A DNA stretch of 64,000 bases from Candidatus Thiodiazotropha sp. (ex Codakia rugifera). Its GTDB lineage: Bacteria; Pseudomonadota; Gammaproteobacteria; Chromatiales; Chromatiaceae. Below are positions 10,090 to 19,761 of the stretch, piece by piece (within the stretch, counting starts at the first letter, position 1; every line of letters starts with the position of its first letter). The notes beneath the pieces are model-generated. The model worked only from the letters and a program-made list of their open reading frames with translations, did not search any database and was not told where the DNA came from. The translations under genes were made by a program, and so were the position numbers. The DNA is taken from contig JAHXHN010000003.1 of the NCBI GenBank assembly GCA_025656675.1, positions 434,001 through 498,000 on the forward strand, given 5' to 3'.

Positions 10090-10506
10090 TCAACCCGTAC
10101 TATCGACTATCTGACTCACCAGATTGCCTCGCCTTCGGTCCATTCTTCTACGCTCACCCGGAAACAATGCCACTTCACCCAAGAGCTGACTACGGCGATC
10201 ACGTCCAGTGAAGCGTCTGATGTAAGGATGAGCCTGCAAGCGCTTCCCTTCAATAGTGGTTGCATTCAATCGACCGATGACCGAATGGACAAGACTTGGG
10301 GGTTTGATATAGACCAGCCCATGATATTCCCAGTTTCTGGATCGGGTATACATGATCTTCAGAATTTTACTGCGTGCTATTTTAGCCCCCCTGATAGGCA
10401 TGAGAGCCCATGCTGGTTTAAATCGTCGATTGACCAGCTTATTCAAATCCCGAACTGTGTACTCTCCCGGAATTCCCTTGATAATCACCCACATATCTCG
10501 CCTCAA
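10090..10506 (-). CDS. RRM-like protein of unknown function
   Basis: A 138-aa, strongly basic protein. The N-terminal 95 residues look like a divergent RNA recognition motif: MWVIIKGIPGEYTVRDLNKL resembles the beta1 RNP2 strand and first helix, and HGLVYIKPPSLVHSVIGRL followed by EGKRLQAHPYIRR resembles RNP1, the second helix and the last strand. The C-terminus is an Arg-rich tail (RRFTGRDRRS, GERRRMDRRRG), compatible with nucleic-acid binding. It lies 66 bp downstream of the aldolase gene on the same strand and may be co-transcribed. The RRM call is from pattern only; the function is not known. Confidence 0.65.
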   Translation of the reverse strand: MRRDMWVIIKGIPGEYTVRDLNKLVNRRFKPAWALMPIRGAKIARSKILKIMYTRSRNWEYHGLVYIKPPSLVHSVIGRLNATTIEGKRLQAHPYIRRFTGRDRRSQLLGEVALFPGERRRMDRRRGNLVSQIVDSTG

Positions 10507-10572
10507 AGCATATTACTGGCACAGACCCACTATAGCAGGTCCAGCATCAGATGGTCCGTAGCCATCTCTGAA

Positions 10573-11625
10573 TCAGGCAATAGTGACCTGCTCATTCATA
10601 TAGACATCCTGAATGGCATGCAACAATTCAACACCCTCCACCATCGGCCGTTGAAATGCTTTGCGACCGGAGATCATACCCATGCCACCGGCACGTTTGT
10701 TAATGACGGCAGTACGTACTGCTTGCGCCAAATCACCTTCACCAGAAGAGGCTCCTCCCGAGTTGATAAGACCTGCACGTCCCATATAACAGTTGGCTAG
10801 CTGATAGCGTACAAGATCGATCGGGTGATCGGTAGTGAGTTCTGTATAGACTCTATCATCGGTCTTGCCAAATTTAATTGCCCGATAGCCTCCATTTCCC
10901 ACTGCCTGCTTCTGTTTTACAATGTCAGCCTCGATTGTCACAGCCAAATGGTTAGCCTGCCCGGTCAAGTCAGCCGCAGTATGATAGTCGACACCATCCA
11001 CCTTGAAGGATGAATTGCGCAGATAGGCCCATAACACTGTAACCATGCCCAGTTCATGTGCATGTTGAAAGGCTTCCGAAACCTCCAGAATCTGTCGTCT
11101 TGACTCTTCAGATCCAAAGTAGATTGTGGCACCTACAGCTACCGCCCCCATATCGAAGGCTTGATCTACCGAGGCGAATAGGGTCTGATCATAAAAATTT
11201 GGATAACTCAGAATCTCATTGTGGTTAATTTTTACTAAAAATGGGATCTTATGAGCATATCGACGAGCAACCGATCCCAGCACACCCAGTGTAGAGGCGA
11301 CAGCATTACATCCCCCTTCAATGGCCAACTCTATAATATTGGCCGGATCAAAATAGATCGGGTTTGCTGCAAACGATGCACCTCCCGAGTGTTCCACACC
11401 TTGATCAACCGGCAAAATTGAGAGATAACCCGTCCCCCTCAGACGCCCTGAATTAATCAGCCCCTGCATAGAACGCAGGACCCCGGGTTTCAGATCCTTA
11501 TTCCCAAGAACCCTGTCAACATAATCACTTCCTGGCAGGTTAATCATCCCTTTGTCAATACAGCCGCAGGTATGGGTGAGCAGGCTTTCCGCCTCTTCAC
11601 CGAGCAGGGGTACGATATCAGTCAT
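10573..11625 (-). CDS. fbaB: Class I fructose-bisphosphate aldolase (FbaB/DhnA family)
   Basis: Schiff-base aldolase that interconverts fructose 1,6-bisphosphate with glyceraldehyde 3-phosphate and dihydroxyacetone phosphate in glycolysis and gluconeogenesis. The 350-aa length is that of the archaeal-type/DhnA family. Visible features are [20 protein letters not shown] near residue 65, the barrel strand [10 protein letters not shown] near 128, [14 protein letters not shown] near 164, the Lys-bearing strand [18 protein letters not shown] (about residue 250), and the phosphate-binding [13 protein letters not shown] near 288. A clear Shine-Dalgarno-like AAGGAG on the minus strand precedes the ATG at 11625. 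Confidence 0.95.
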   Translation of the reverse strand: MTDIVPLLGEEAESLLTHTCGCIDKGMINLPGSDYVDRVLGNKDLKPGVLRSMQGLINSGRLRGTGYLSILPVDQGVEHSGGASFAANPIYFDPANIIELAIEGGCNAVASTLGVLGSVARRYAHKIPFLVKINHNEILSYPNFYDQTLFASVDQAFDMGAVAVGATIYFGSEESRRQILEVSEAFQHAHELGMVTVLWAYLRNSSFKVDGVDYHTAADLTGQANHLAVTIEADIVKQKQAVGNGGYRAIKFGKTDDRVYTELTTDHPIDLVRYQLANCYMGRAGLINSGGASSGEGDLAQAVRTAVINKRAGGMGMISGRKAFQRPMVEGVELLHAIQDVYMNEQVTIA

Positions 11626-11825
11626 GCCGTGTCTCCTTGAAAAGTATGCTATGCAACTACACCGGTGTAGTGTCCTATACTAGATTCAATATCTGAGTAT
11701 AGATTCATGACACTGTCATGAAAGAGAAATGACAGCAACCTGCTGCTGCTCATTCATAGCAATGCACGAATAGTGGTGGAACAATTTGGTTATTGGTAAC
11801 TCTTACAGGCTAAAGGAGTCCTATC

Positions 11826-12479
11826 ATGCCAAACCCTTTTATTCCGGAGTATGAGCAGCTGCCCACCACGCTGCCTGTCTTCCCCCTGATCAGTGCCGTA
11901 GTCATGCCTGGGGCACAATTACCACTCAATATCTTCGAACCTCGTTACCTCAATATGGTGCAAGATGTGCTCGCTAGCCACCATCTGATCGGCATGGTTC
12001 AACCTGACGAGGACAGCCCTTCCAGCAGGCACCAACTCCACACTACAGGGTGCGCAGCCCGTATCTCCTCATACAGTGAAACTGCTGATGGACGTATTGA
12101 AATCATTCTTACCGGTGTCTGTCGATTTGATATCGATAGTGAACTTCCTACCACCAGGGGTTATCGATTAATAACACCTAACTGGGATCGGTTTATTTCA
12201 GACTACGACTTTAACAACAGAACGACGAAGGAAGATCGGAAATTGTTCTATTCCACGCTTACTCGCTATCTCAACACCAACCAACTCCAGACCGACATCA
12301 ATCAATTGGAAAAACTGACCGTTCCACACCTGATCAATATCCTGACAACCAGCCTGCCCTTGCCCCATGAAGATAAGCAATCCATTATTGATGCCGTCTC
12401 ATTTACTGATCGCTATCAATTACTTTTGACAAAAATGGAGATGGCCAGCACTACGGGCCCGAGTCATTTGAAACATTAA
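11826..12479 (+). CDS. LON substrate-binding-domain protein
   Basis: A 217-aa protein made of a Lon N-terminal-like domain without ATPase or protease. It starts with the family pattern TLPVFPLISAVVMPGAQLPL followed by NIFEPRYLNMV and continues with GCAARISSYSETADGRIEIILTG. The second half is helical. Stand-alone LON-SB proteins are thought to be protein-binding modules; their role is not established. A good Shine-Dalgarno site (AAAGGAG) lies 8 bp before the ATG. It may form a unit with the YheT-like gene 46 bp downstream. Confidence 0.9.
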   Translation: MPNPFIPEYEQLPTTLPVFPLISAVVMPGAQLPLNIFEPRYLNMVQDVLASHHLIGMVQPDEDSPSSRHQLHTTGCAARISSYSETADGRIEIILTGVCRFDIDSELPTTRGYRLITPNWDRFISDYDFNNRTTKEDRKLFYSTLTRYLNTNQLQTDINQLEKLTVPHLINILTTSLPLPHEDKQSIIDAVSFTDRYQLLLTKMEMASTTGPSHLKH

Positions 12480-12525
12480 CCTGACTCGTATTAGGGTGAA
12501 GGCTTTAAATTAAAAACCCCCGAGC

Positions 12526-13485
12526 ATGGCACAACTGATTAAAAGTGACTTCAAACCTGCCTGGTGGCTCGTTTCCCCTCATCTCCAGACCTTATGGCCC
12601 AGTCTGACCAGAACACGTCCAAGATTGGATCTCCGCATGGAACGCATCGATCTACATGATGGGGATTTCATTGATCTCGCCTGGCATGATGCAGAGGGCC
12701 CATTAGTCATGTTGTTGCATGGGCTTGAGGGTTCTCTCGATTCGCATTATGCACCTACCATCCTGCATGCGCTCAACCAAGCAGGATTCAGCGCCCTGTT
12801 TATGCACCTGAGGGGCTGTAGTGGAGAACCCAATCGATTACAGCGAAGTTATCACTCAGGCGCTTCCGACGATTTGCAGGAGATTCTTCAGATCCTACAG
12901 AAAAAAGGATGCCCGCCTCAAGCCGTCGTTGGCATCTCCCTTGGTGGTAACCTGCTACTCAAGTACCTCGGTGAATCGGGCCACAACTCACTGCTGCAGG
13001 CCGCCGTTGCAGTATCAGTTCCCTTTCATTTAGCCCATGTGGTACAGCGGCTAGAGCAAGGTTTCTCACGTGTCTATGGGCGGCATTTACTAAGAAAACT
13101 ACTGAGCTCATATCGACAAAAGTGTCGCCGTTTATCACTATCAAGTGTGGAAGACGTTGCTCCCATCCGCTCTATCTTTGAATTTGACGACAAAATTACA
13201 GCGATTCAAAATGGATTCACCGATGCTGCAGACTACTATAATCGTTGCAGCAGCAGTTCATTTCTTAAACATATAACAACCCCGACACTTATCCTGCATG
13301 CACAGGATGATCCATTTATGCAACCTGAGGATGTACCAAACATAGATGATCTTGGCCCAGGAGTTTCATTGGAGTTGTCAAGCAGAGGGGGTCACGTGGG
13401 TTTTGTCCATGGCAATCTTCCATGGCGGCCCGGATACTGGCTAGATCAACGGATCCCAGCATTCCTGAAGGATCGCCTTGCCTGA
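12526..13485 (+). CDS. YheT-family alpha/beta hydrolase
   Basis: A 319-aa alpha/beta hydrolase of the YheT/AB-hydrolase-4 family. The opening FKPAWWLVSPHLQTLWPSL is typical. The oxyanion region VMLLHGLEGSLDSHY lies near residue 65, MHLRGCSGEPNR near 93, the nucleophile elbow GISLGGNLLLKYLGE (Ser about 141) in mid-protein, the acid in HAQDDPF (about 261), and the His in SSRGGHVGF (about 285). The catalytic triad is therefore intact. Natural substrates are unknown. The ATG at 12526 sits next to the conserved N-terminus. Confidence 0.93.
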   Translation: MAQLIKSDFKPAWWLVSPHLQTLWPSLTRTRPRLDLRMERIDLHDGDFIDLAWHDAEGPLVMLLHGLEGSLDSHYAPTILHALNQAGFSALFMHLRGCSGEPNRLQRSYHSGASDDLQEILQILQKKGCPPQAVVGISLGGNLLLKYLGESGHNSLLQAAVAVSVPFHLAHVVQRLEQGFSRVYGRHLLRKLLSSYRQKCRRLSLSSVEDVAPIRSIFEFDDKITAIQNGFTDAADYYNRCSSSSFLKHITTPTLILHAQDDPFMQPEDVPNIDDLGPGVSLELSSRGGHVGFVHGNLPWRPGYWLDQRIPAFLKDRLA

Positions 13486-13616
13486 TATCCCGCATCTATG
13501 ACTTGCATTTAAATCATTACTCACACACGCTAGACTAGTGCGCCATCGAAATGATATTGGTGGAGTACCAGCTCATTCAGCATGTATTAATGGTATCTGA
13601 TAGATGCAGTGTTCAA

Positions 13617-14312
13617 ATGAAAAAAATTCAAGAAACTGGCATCGTAGATATTGCCTGCCTAGATCACAAACGCTTAAGACCTACCTTGGTCTCCACCATC
13701 GGGAGTCACTGTGAAGTCTGGCGAAGTAACAAACGTCAAGAGATCACTTCAGAGGCTGGAGATGAGGTTCTCTATACAGAATTTGTAATAAAGCGGCCTT
13801 TCACTGACTATTCAGAGAGTGAGGCCAAATTACTCGCACGTCACTACCGTCAGCTGAAGGATACGCTTGACGAAATCATCCCAGATGCATTGTTTGTAGT
13901 CACTAAGATCAATGGCAGACCCAGCCTCCTTGTACTGGCAAACGCGATCAATGTCTGGTTCAACATCGCAAATCAGCAGAATGAAGAGGAGGCGATGAAG
14001 TTGCTATGCGCCAATCCAAAAGCACGCATTCAGCTGGCCCGTTTCGTGCGGGCTGCTCAAGCATGGCGTATTTCTGAGCATCCCAAAATGATTGATCTGT
14101 TTGGTATCGACAACTTGATAATGGATACCAACCGTGAGATCCGTTTTCTCGACAGTTTCTTTGTCTACTTTTTTGAGGATACCTTCCACCTCATCGATGG
14201 AAGCGATGAGGATTCGGAATTGAAAGATAAGGTTGAATTGTCCGTGAAACGCCTGCTCTACTTGGAGCACCTATTAGTCATTGCAAAAGAACACTGTGAA
14301 AATCAACGCTAA
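13617..14312 (+). CDS. Conserved hypothetical protein
   Basis: Soluble protein of 231 aa from the chosen ATG; the frame stays open upstream and could start at 13551 (253 aa). No signal peptide or TM. I do not recognise the family. Some pieces recall a minimal protein-kinase-like fold: TEFVIKRPF (a possible beta3 Lys), a helical middle, then GIDNLIMDTNREIRFLDSFFV, where ID/N and the later FLDS could mimic the catalytic loop and DFG. This is weak and no claim is made. The start at 13617 (MKKIQETG) was preferred because the upstream 22 residues look atypical; neither site has a strong Shine-Dalgarno. Confidence 0.7.
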   Translation: MKKIQETGIVDIACLDHKRLRPTLVSTIGSHCEVWRSNKRQEITSEAGDEVLYTEFVIKRPFTDYSESEAKLLARHYRQLKDTLDEIIPDALFVVTKINGRPSLLVLANAINVWFNIANQQNEEEAMKLLCANPKARIQLARFVRAAQAWRISEHPKMIDLFGIDNLIMDTNREIRFLDSFFVYFFEDTFHLIDGSDEDSELKDKVELSVKRLLYLEHLLVIAKEHCENQR

Positions 14313-14402
14313 GTGTGACCTGAATTTTCAATCTCTTTAACCTAGTGGGCCATGTAGTAAATTCTGTAACACTCAGCCGAACCACTTGGGCCTGGCAATT
14401 AC

Positions 14403-15884
14403 TCATACCAGCTTTCGCGGGAATGTAATAGAAACACGTAACCCAGTCTTATCCTTGCGATTACTCATTTCAATAGTTGCATGGTGAAGATCCACAATAC
14501 GCTTAACAATAGAGAGTCCAAGGCCGCTCCCCTCCGTATTGGTTGCCTCGCCACGTCTGAAACGCTGATAAAACCCCTGTTGTTTCTCTTCAGGAATGCC
14601 TGGACCGGTATCTGCCACATCAAGTCGAACCCCGGCTTCTACCTCTTTCAGCATTACGCTCACCTCCCCATTTGCAGGTGTATAGCGAATTGCATTGTCG
14701 ATAAGATTACGCAGCAGTATCTGTATGCCAGGTGTGTACCCGGGTATAAGAACAGACCGTTCAATACCTTCATAGGAAAGCTCAATATCCTTCTCCAGAG
14801 CCATCGAGCCCAAAGAGGCAAGGACATTGATCGCCTCACCATGAAGATCCGCTTCCTGAGTATGAGATTTATCTACTGATTGACTATCCATACGTGCCAG
14901 CGTCAACAACTGCTCCAGTAAATGAGTTGCTCGATCAACACCACGAATCACCTGACCCAGGAAACTACGATGCCCATTGTTTTCGTCAATCAGTGACTTA
15001 GCCTGAGCCAGCGTTTTAAGCGCAGCAAGTGGTGTTCTCAATTCATGGGCTGCATCTGCGGTAAATCGACGCTCGTTCTCTAAAGCACTATCCACTCGAA
15101 GAAACAGTCGATTCAGTGACTCTACCATCGGTACGACTTCCCGGGGCACTTCTTGAGTTGAGATAGGCACCAGAGAATTGGGATCCCTGCGTTCGACTTT
15201 GTTGGCAATTACTTTCAATGGTTTGAGCCCACCACCAACCATTATCCAGATAAGCAGCCCAATCACAGGTAGAAAAATGATAATGGGCCATAAGCTGCTA
15301 AAGACGATTTCTGAAACCGTTTCCTCACGAACCGATATCAACTCCCCAACTTGTACGTGAAACTGTCCACTCGGTTCCTTTAGGCCGTACATACGCCAGG
15401 ATTTCCCATCCACAGTCTGATTGTTGTACCCCTCTGTAAAGGTATTGAAAGAGGTGGGTAGATTGGAACGCAAATAGGTCTTTCCATTGACGCCTTTGAT
15501 CAGAAAAGCAATCTTAACCTCATAACGGTGGCCTGTTACCTGCTCACGGGGAACCAAGGTCAAATAGTCCTTTTCACTCTCGTCTGCCATATACTCATTA
15601 AGGAGTTGTTTGAGAAAAGCGGAGTTATCTATGACATCATCACCCAACTCATTTACAAGTTTTTGCAGGCTGTTCTTGACCGCTGTGTCCTCATCCACCT
15701 CATGAGACATTAGCGTGGCAAGGATGCGGGATTGTTGTGCGAGTGTTGCATCATAAATCTCTTCAACCTCATGATAAGCAGCACGATAGACAAAGAATGC
15801 AGCTATCAACCAAAGGATAAAAATGGTCGATATCAGGCTGAGCAGGAGCCTTCTGCGGATCGATGCGTGTGTGGTCTGTTGCAC
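14403..15884 (-). CDS. Sensor histidine kinase, QseC/PmrB-like
   Basis: Inner-membrane sensor kinase of 493 aa. TM1 is about residues 12-32, a periplasmic 2CSK_N-like sensor of about 150 residues follows, TM2 is near 190-212 (IIIFLPVIGLLIWIMVGGGL), then a HAMP-like linker. The HisKA box is FTADAAHELRTPLAALKTL with the phosphorylated His near residue 283. HATPase_c motifs follow: the N box LLRNLIDNAIRYTP, G1 VADTGPGIP and G2 GSGLGLSIVKRI. It is 9 bp downstream of the response regulator gene, an operon arrangement as in qseBC and pmrAB. The signal sensed cannot be read from the sequence. Confidence 0.93.
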   Translation of the reverse strand: MQQTTHASIRRRLLLSLISTIFILWLIAAFFVYRAAYHEVEEIYDATLAQQSRILATLMSHEVDEDTAVKNSLQKLVNELGDDVIDNSAFLKQLLNEYMADESEKDYLTLVPREQVTGHRYEVKIAFLIKGVNGKTYLRSNLPTSFNTFTEGYNNQTVDGKSWRMYGLKEPSGQFHVQVGELISVREETVSEIVFSSLWPIIIFLPVIGLLIWIMVGGGLKPLKVIANKVERRDPNSLVPISTQEVPREVVPMVESLNRLFLRVDSALENERRFTADAAHELRTPLAALKTLAQAKSLIDENNGHRSFLGQVIRGVDRATHLLEQLLTLARMDSQSVDKSHTQEADLHGEAINVLASLGSMALEKDIELSYEGIERSVLIPGYTPGIQILLRNLIDNAIRYTPANGEVSVMLKEVEAGVRLDVADTGPGIPEEKQQGFYQRFRRGEATNTEGSGLGLSIVKRIVDLHHATIEMSNRKDKTGLRVSITFPRKLV

Positions 15885-15893
15885 GGGTAATTC

Positions 15894-16562
15894 TCAAATA
15901 TTTGTAATTTTCTGTATGGTATAGCCGACCCCACGAATAGTCCGGATCAGCTCCTTACCCAGCTTCTTGCGCAAGTGGTGTATATAGACTTCTACTGCAT
16001 TGCTCTCCACACCTTCATCCCAGCCATACAGAGACTCCTCCAGGGACTGACGGGAGAGAATACGTCCTTGATGGGTCAGGAGATATTCCAGAACAGCAAA
16101 TTCATTAGCCCCCAGTTTTATCTCTTCTCCCGCTTTCATCAGACTGCGGGCTGCTGGATCCAATTCCAGATCAGCATAATTGATAACCGGTGCTGAACGC
16201 CCTTCCCGACGTCTTGTGATTGCACGCAAGCGGGCGTTCACCTCCAACAGATCAAAAGGTTTGACTACATAGTCGTCTGCCCCCAAATCGAGACCCTCGA
16301 TACGATTCTCCACAGTATCCCGGGCAGTGAGTATGAGCACAGGCAGGTCCATACCCTCCTTACGTATTTTTTGCAGCACATGCAGACCATCCTGGCTGGG
16401 TAATCCAAGATCGAGTATCAGCGCATCTAGATTCTCGGTCGACAGGGCCTGTTCAGCGGCTAAACCATCCAGCACCCAATCCACGGTATGACCCAATTGC
16501 TTTAAACCTAATGTGAGCCCCTCACCCAAGTGCCGATCATCTTCTGCCAACAAAATACGCAT
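15894..16562 (-). CDS. OmpR-family response regulator, QseB/PmrA-like
   Basis: Two-component transcription factor of 222 aa. The receiver domain has the acidic pocket AEDDRHLGEGL, phosphoacceptor Asp51 (ALILDLGLPSQDG), the Thr in LTARD and Lys in YVVKPFDL. The C-terminal winged helix (about 125-220) includes LGANEFAVLEYLLTHQGRILSR and the recognition helix region EVYIHHLRKKLG followed by the wing IRTIRGVGY. It is the upstream partner of the histidine kinase gene, so the pair is self-consistent. Confidence 0.95.
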   Translation of the reverse strand: MRILLAEDDRHLGEGLTLGLKQLGHTVDWVLDGLAAEQALSTENLDALILDLGLPSQDGLHVLQKIRKEGMDLPVLILTARDTVENRIEGLDLGADDYVVKPFDLLEVNARLRAITRRREGRSAPVINYADLELDPAARSLMKAGEEIKLGANEFAVLEYLLTHQGRILSRQSLEESLYGWDEGVESNAVEVYIHHLRKKLGKELIRTIRGVGYTIQKITNI

Positions 16563-17696
16563 TCTTCCAATTCTCTATGAGTCCTGATTACAGATCATAA
16601 AATGCTATCGGGTCGATACGATATATCGACATCCCAAACTCAATTCTCCCTGAATCTGACAGTATAGACTGCCAAGTTAAGTGTAGATCGAACTGTAAAA
16701 AAGCATTTGGATTGATTGTACAGGTCAATTTATCGCTCTATTCATACCTGGTCGACTTATAGGCGGTAATTTCATTATTGGAATTATCGTCCCTCTCCTG
16801 CTGAGTAAACACTATCATTTTGCATTTTACTTATGCACAGCACCATCAACCAATCGTGGCAATAGTGCACCAATAGGGACAAACTGGGCCCCAGAAATGT
16901 TTCTATTTGTCTGTAGGACAAAGTACTAATACAGTTTGAAGCACCCCATTAATTGGATTGAGTCCCGTCAGCTAATGTATGAAATTACCAAATTCAGCGT
17001 TATCTAAAACCATTTAAAACATCGGTTGATAAAGTCCTTGGCAACCCTTCTGCACCAACTGTTACAACTGTAAATGCATCTATGGCAGCTCTACCATCTG
17101 TTCACGCTTTAATTGCTGACAGGAAGAATAGTGTCCCAATCGATGATGGGCTAAATTAGCCATGCATTCTTAATGGAAACTTAATGGCAAGAGAAAACTG
17201 GAATTATGATGTCGAATAATGAGCATCTACACGTACAAGCAGTTATAGAGACCGCGCAAATAAAGACTCCTCTCTAACTTGATGCCTACACGATAAGCGA
17301 GAAAACTTCAGCAGCTACCACCCTATTTTGAACCTGATCACTAGCAGGGTCATTCAGGAACCGGAAATAGCAAGCCCTAGAGCCAGGAGCAGATAAGATC
17401 GTTTGGTGCCAATTTGGGACAAAAATAACACATAGGTTGGCAGGTAGATTTCATAAAAAAATCATTGGCATATTGTTTTTTTCGGGGGTATGATTTCACT
17501 CACGCTACGAAACAGACCCATACCCGCTTCCCCATTTGATATATCTTCAGGTCGAGAATCGGAATCCTTCGGTTTCCAGGCTGATTAGCATGACGAAGAA
17601 GCCATGCCTTTTAGCGTTCATGGTCTGTCTGGCAGGTTTACGCATGGGACCGTCAGACCCTGGACTTGAGTATTTTTTTGTTAGGAATGTATATCG
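16563..17696. other. Long intergenic region, no gene seen
   Basis: About 1.1 kb without a recognisable coding frame on either strand. The last 250 bp presumably carry the promoter and a long untranslated leader of the RRM gene at 17697. Sequence around 16950-17170 has short open stretches that match no family I know, so decayed coding sequence is possible. No tRNA or obvious structured RNA was found by eye. Confidence 0.5.
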
Positions 17697-17987
17697 ATGA
17701 CTAAATTGTATGTTGGCAACCTGCCTTGGTCTGCCACAGAAGAGGATATCCGCGAGCTTTTCACCGACATTGGTGAGGTTCACTCTGCAAACCTGATTCT
17801 GGATCGTGAAACCCGTCGTTCTCGTGGCTTCGCCTTCGTTGAAATGAGTCAAGCCGATGCAGAGCGTGCAATTTCTCAGCTCAACGGCAAGGACTTCCAA
17901 GGCCGTGACTTGAGGATCAATGAAGCACAGGATAAGCCAAAACGTAGTGGCGGTGGCGGTGGCGGCGGTGGCGGTGGCCGCTGGTAA
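17697..17987 (+). CDS. Glycine-tailed RRM RNA-binding protein
   Basis: A 96-aa protein with a single canonical RNA recognition motif: RNP2 is KLYVGNLPW at residues 3-11 and RNP1 is RSRGFAFVEM near residues 41-50, both with the aromatic side chains that stack on RNA bases. The C-terminus is a glycine run ending GGRW, as in bacterial and cyanobacterial Rbp proteins, which are often cold-inducible. The protein probably binds single-stranded RNA without strong specificity. The gene has a long upstream leader and stands alone. Confidence 0.94.
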   Translation: MTKLYVGNLPWSATEEDIRELFTDIGEVHSANLILDRETRRSRGFAFVEMSQADAERAISQLNGKDFQGRDLRINEAQDKPKRSGGGGGGGGGGRW

Positions 17988-18040
17988 GCACCAGCTTACA
18001 TTCTGTTGACGGCATCCTGAGCACTAAACAGATTTAATTC

Positions 18041-18071
18041 AACGGCCGGACGGTAGATTATCGGCCGGTCG
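18041..18071 (+). terminator. Hairpin downstream of the RRM gene
   Basis: Inverted repeat AACGGCCGG/CCGGTCGTT, a 9-bp stem with one G-U pair, about 55 bp after the RRM stop codon. No strong T-run follows immediately, so it may be a weak terminator or a 3' stabilising structure. Confidence 0.5.
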
Positions 18072-18199
18072 TTGAAGTCGATTAAACACTTTCTAACAGC
18101 CTGCTGCTTGTAACAGTACAAGCGGGTACAGATGGGCTATTGCTACAGTCTTCCTTTTAGACTCACTCTAATTCTTAATCTGGAAGATTTATTTGTAGC

Positions 18200-19090
18200 T
18201 TATTGATAGCTAGCGTCATGCTGCGATTCAAGCGCTGCAATACGTGCCTCTAAAGGAGGGTGGCTGGCAAAAAACTTCTGAATTTTTCCACCACTAATGG
18301 CAAATGCAGCCATCTCCTCCGGCATTGGCTCAGGTTCATGGGCCTGCTGCAGCCGCTTCAGGGCTGCAATCATCTTCTGCCTGCCGGCAAGGTTCGCTCC
18401 CCCCCTGTCGGCACGAAACTCACGCCAACGGGAGAACCACATTACGATGGTCATGGCCAAAATTCCCAGCACAAACTCAGAAATCATCGACACGACAAAA
18501 AAACCAGGGCCATAGCCACGTTCAGTCTTGAACACCAATCGATCGACTGTATGCCCAATAATTCGAGAGAGAAATACTACAAAGGTATTTATCACACCCT
18601 GGATCAATGACAGTGTCACCATATCCCCATTCGCCACATGACTGATCTCATGCGCTAAAACAGCCTCAACCTCATCCCGGTTCATTTGCTGAAGCAAACC
18701 GCTGCTCACCGCCACCAAGGCACTATTCTTATTCCATCCTGTCGCAAAGGCGTTGGCTGAGGCATGTTCGAAAATCCCCACTTCAGGCATGCCTATATTG
18801 GCTTGTTGCACTTGCCTCTCAACAGTACTGATCAACCAGCGCTCAACCTCGCTACCCGGCTGTTCGATGATCCTTACACCCATACTGCGTTTAGCCATCC
18901 ACTTGGAGATAAACAGGGATATCAACGAACCAGAAAAACCGATCACAGCTGAATAGACAAGCAGCGCATTGAGGTCCAGATCAACCCCATTCTGCATCAG
19001 CAGTCCATCGATACCAAGAAGTCTGAAGGTAATGCTGATTAATACCAGGATAGCTAGATTCGTGCCCAGGAAAAGTGCAATTCTCATCAT
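18200..19090 (-). CDS. htpX: Membrane protease HtpX
   Basis: Inner-membrane zinc metalloprotease of family M48B that degrades misfolded membrane proteins together with FtsH. The 296-aa product has two N-terminal TM helices (about 4-24 and 43-64), the zinc-binding HEISH at residues 147-151 (VLAHEISHVANGDM), two further TM segments (about 158-180 and 192-215), and the downstream zinc ligand Glu in FSRWREFRADRGG. The C-terminal FFASHPPLEARIAAL is a family signature. In many proteobacteria htpX is controlled by CpxR or heat shock; no operator was identified here. Confidence 0.96.
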   Translation of the reverse strand: MMRIALFLGTNLAILVLISITFRLLGIDGLLMQNGVDLDLNALLVYSAVIGFSGSLISLFISKWMAKRSMGVRIIEQPGSEVERWLISTVERQVQQANIGMPEVGIFEHASANAFATGWNKNSALVAVSSGLLQQMNRDEVEAVLAHEISHVANGDMVTLSLIQGVINTFVVFLSRIIGHTVDRLVFKTERGYGPGFFVVSMISEFVLGILAMTIVMWFSRWREFRADRGGANLAGRQKMIAALKRLQQAHEPEPMPEEMAAFAISGGKIQKFFASHPPLEARIAALESQHDASYQ

Positions 19091-19761
19091 CTCAGATTTA
19101 CCAATGGATAGATTTCATGTTATTTGAATATTGGTTCATTGATGACCGATTTCAACAGAAGTTCCCGTTAATGGGGGGAACTTGGGGGACTGTTGGGGGC
19201 TCATGAGGGATTTCTTACTTGGAAGCTAACTGCACTGCAGGGATTACTCGGCCACTTAGTCTCGCCCTACGAACCATCATTGTTTCGCTCCAATGTTCAA
19301 TGCTGTTATATGTGGCCTGTGATTCGCCTTCAGCTCACCCCTTTGGGCTCCCTTTTTAATTCCCGAAGAAATTGGGATTCGAACCCTGGGAGGGCTATTT
19401 ACTTTCAAAGACGTTCAATTCCATTATTATCTATTGATTACAATTACTTACAACACACTATAGCAGTAACTTCAACATCCTATCTGGCTTCATTTATTGA
19501 ACTAAATTGTAGATAACTGTCACTTTTTGAACCTCAATGGACCTAAATCGGACCAATTCTTTACTAAAAAAAACAGGTTGTCTCATTAATTTTTTCTTCT
19601 GCTACCTCCTGCCAGATCATTGATTCGCTACAAAGATACATACAAGTATCAAGTGAGACAGGAATTCTCTTAAGAAATAGTAACTTTGTACGCTATTTCA
19701 TAATAAGAAAGACAGCCTACAACTCAACAGAATATTTGTAGGACAAAACGCTGCATCGTAA
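19091..19761. other. Intergenic with decayed integration-site sequence
   Basis: About 670 bp without a supported gene. It contains an 11-bp copy of the island-end motif (TTGGGGGACTG, 19182-19192), a hairpin GTTCCC/GGGAAC at about 19161-19181, and a tRNA-Ser fragment. From 19500 onwards the DNA is AT-rich and should contain the promoter of the diguanylate cyclase gene. Confidence 0.6.
19374..19430 (-). pseudogene. tRNA-Ser fragment (decayed)
   Basis: Positions 19374-19399 are identical over 26 bp to 45370-45395 inside the intact tRNA-Ser(UGA) gene, covering the T arm and variable arm. The following bases up to about 19430 resemble the anticodon arm with several losses. The acceptor stem and D arm are gone, so this cannot be a functional tRNA. 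It is on the same strand as the intact gene. It most likely remains from insertion or excision of a related element that uses the same tRNA as a target. Confidence 0.75.
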
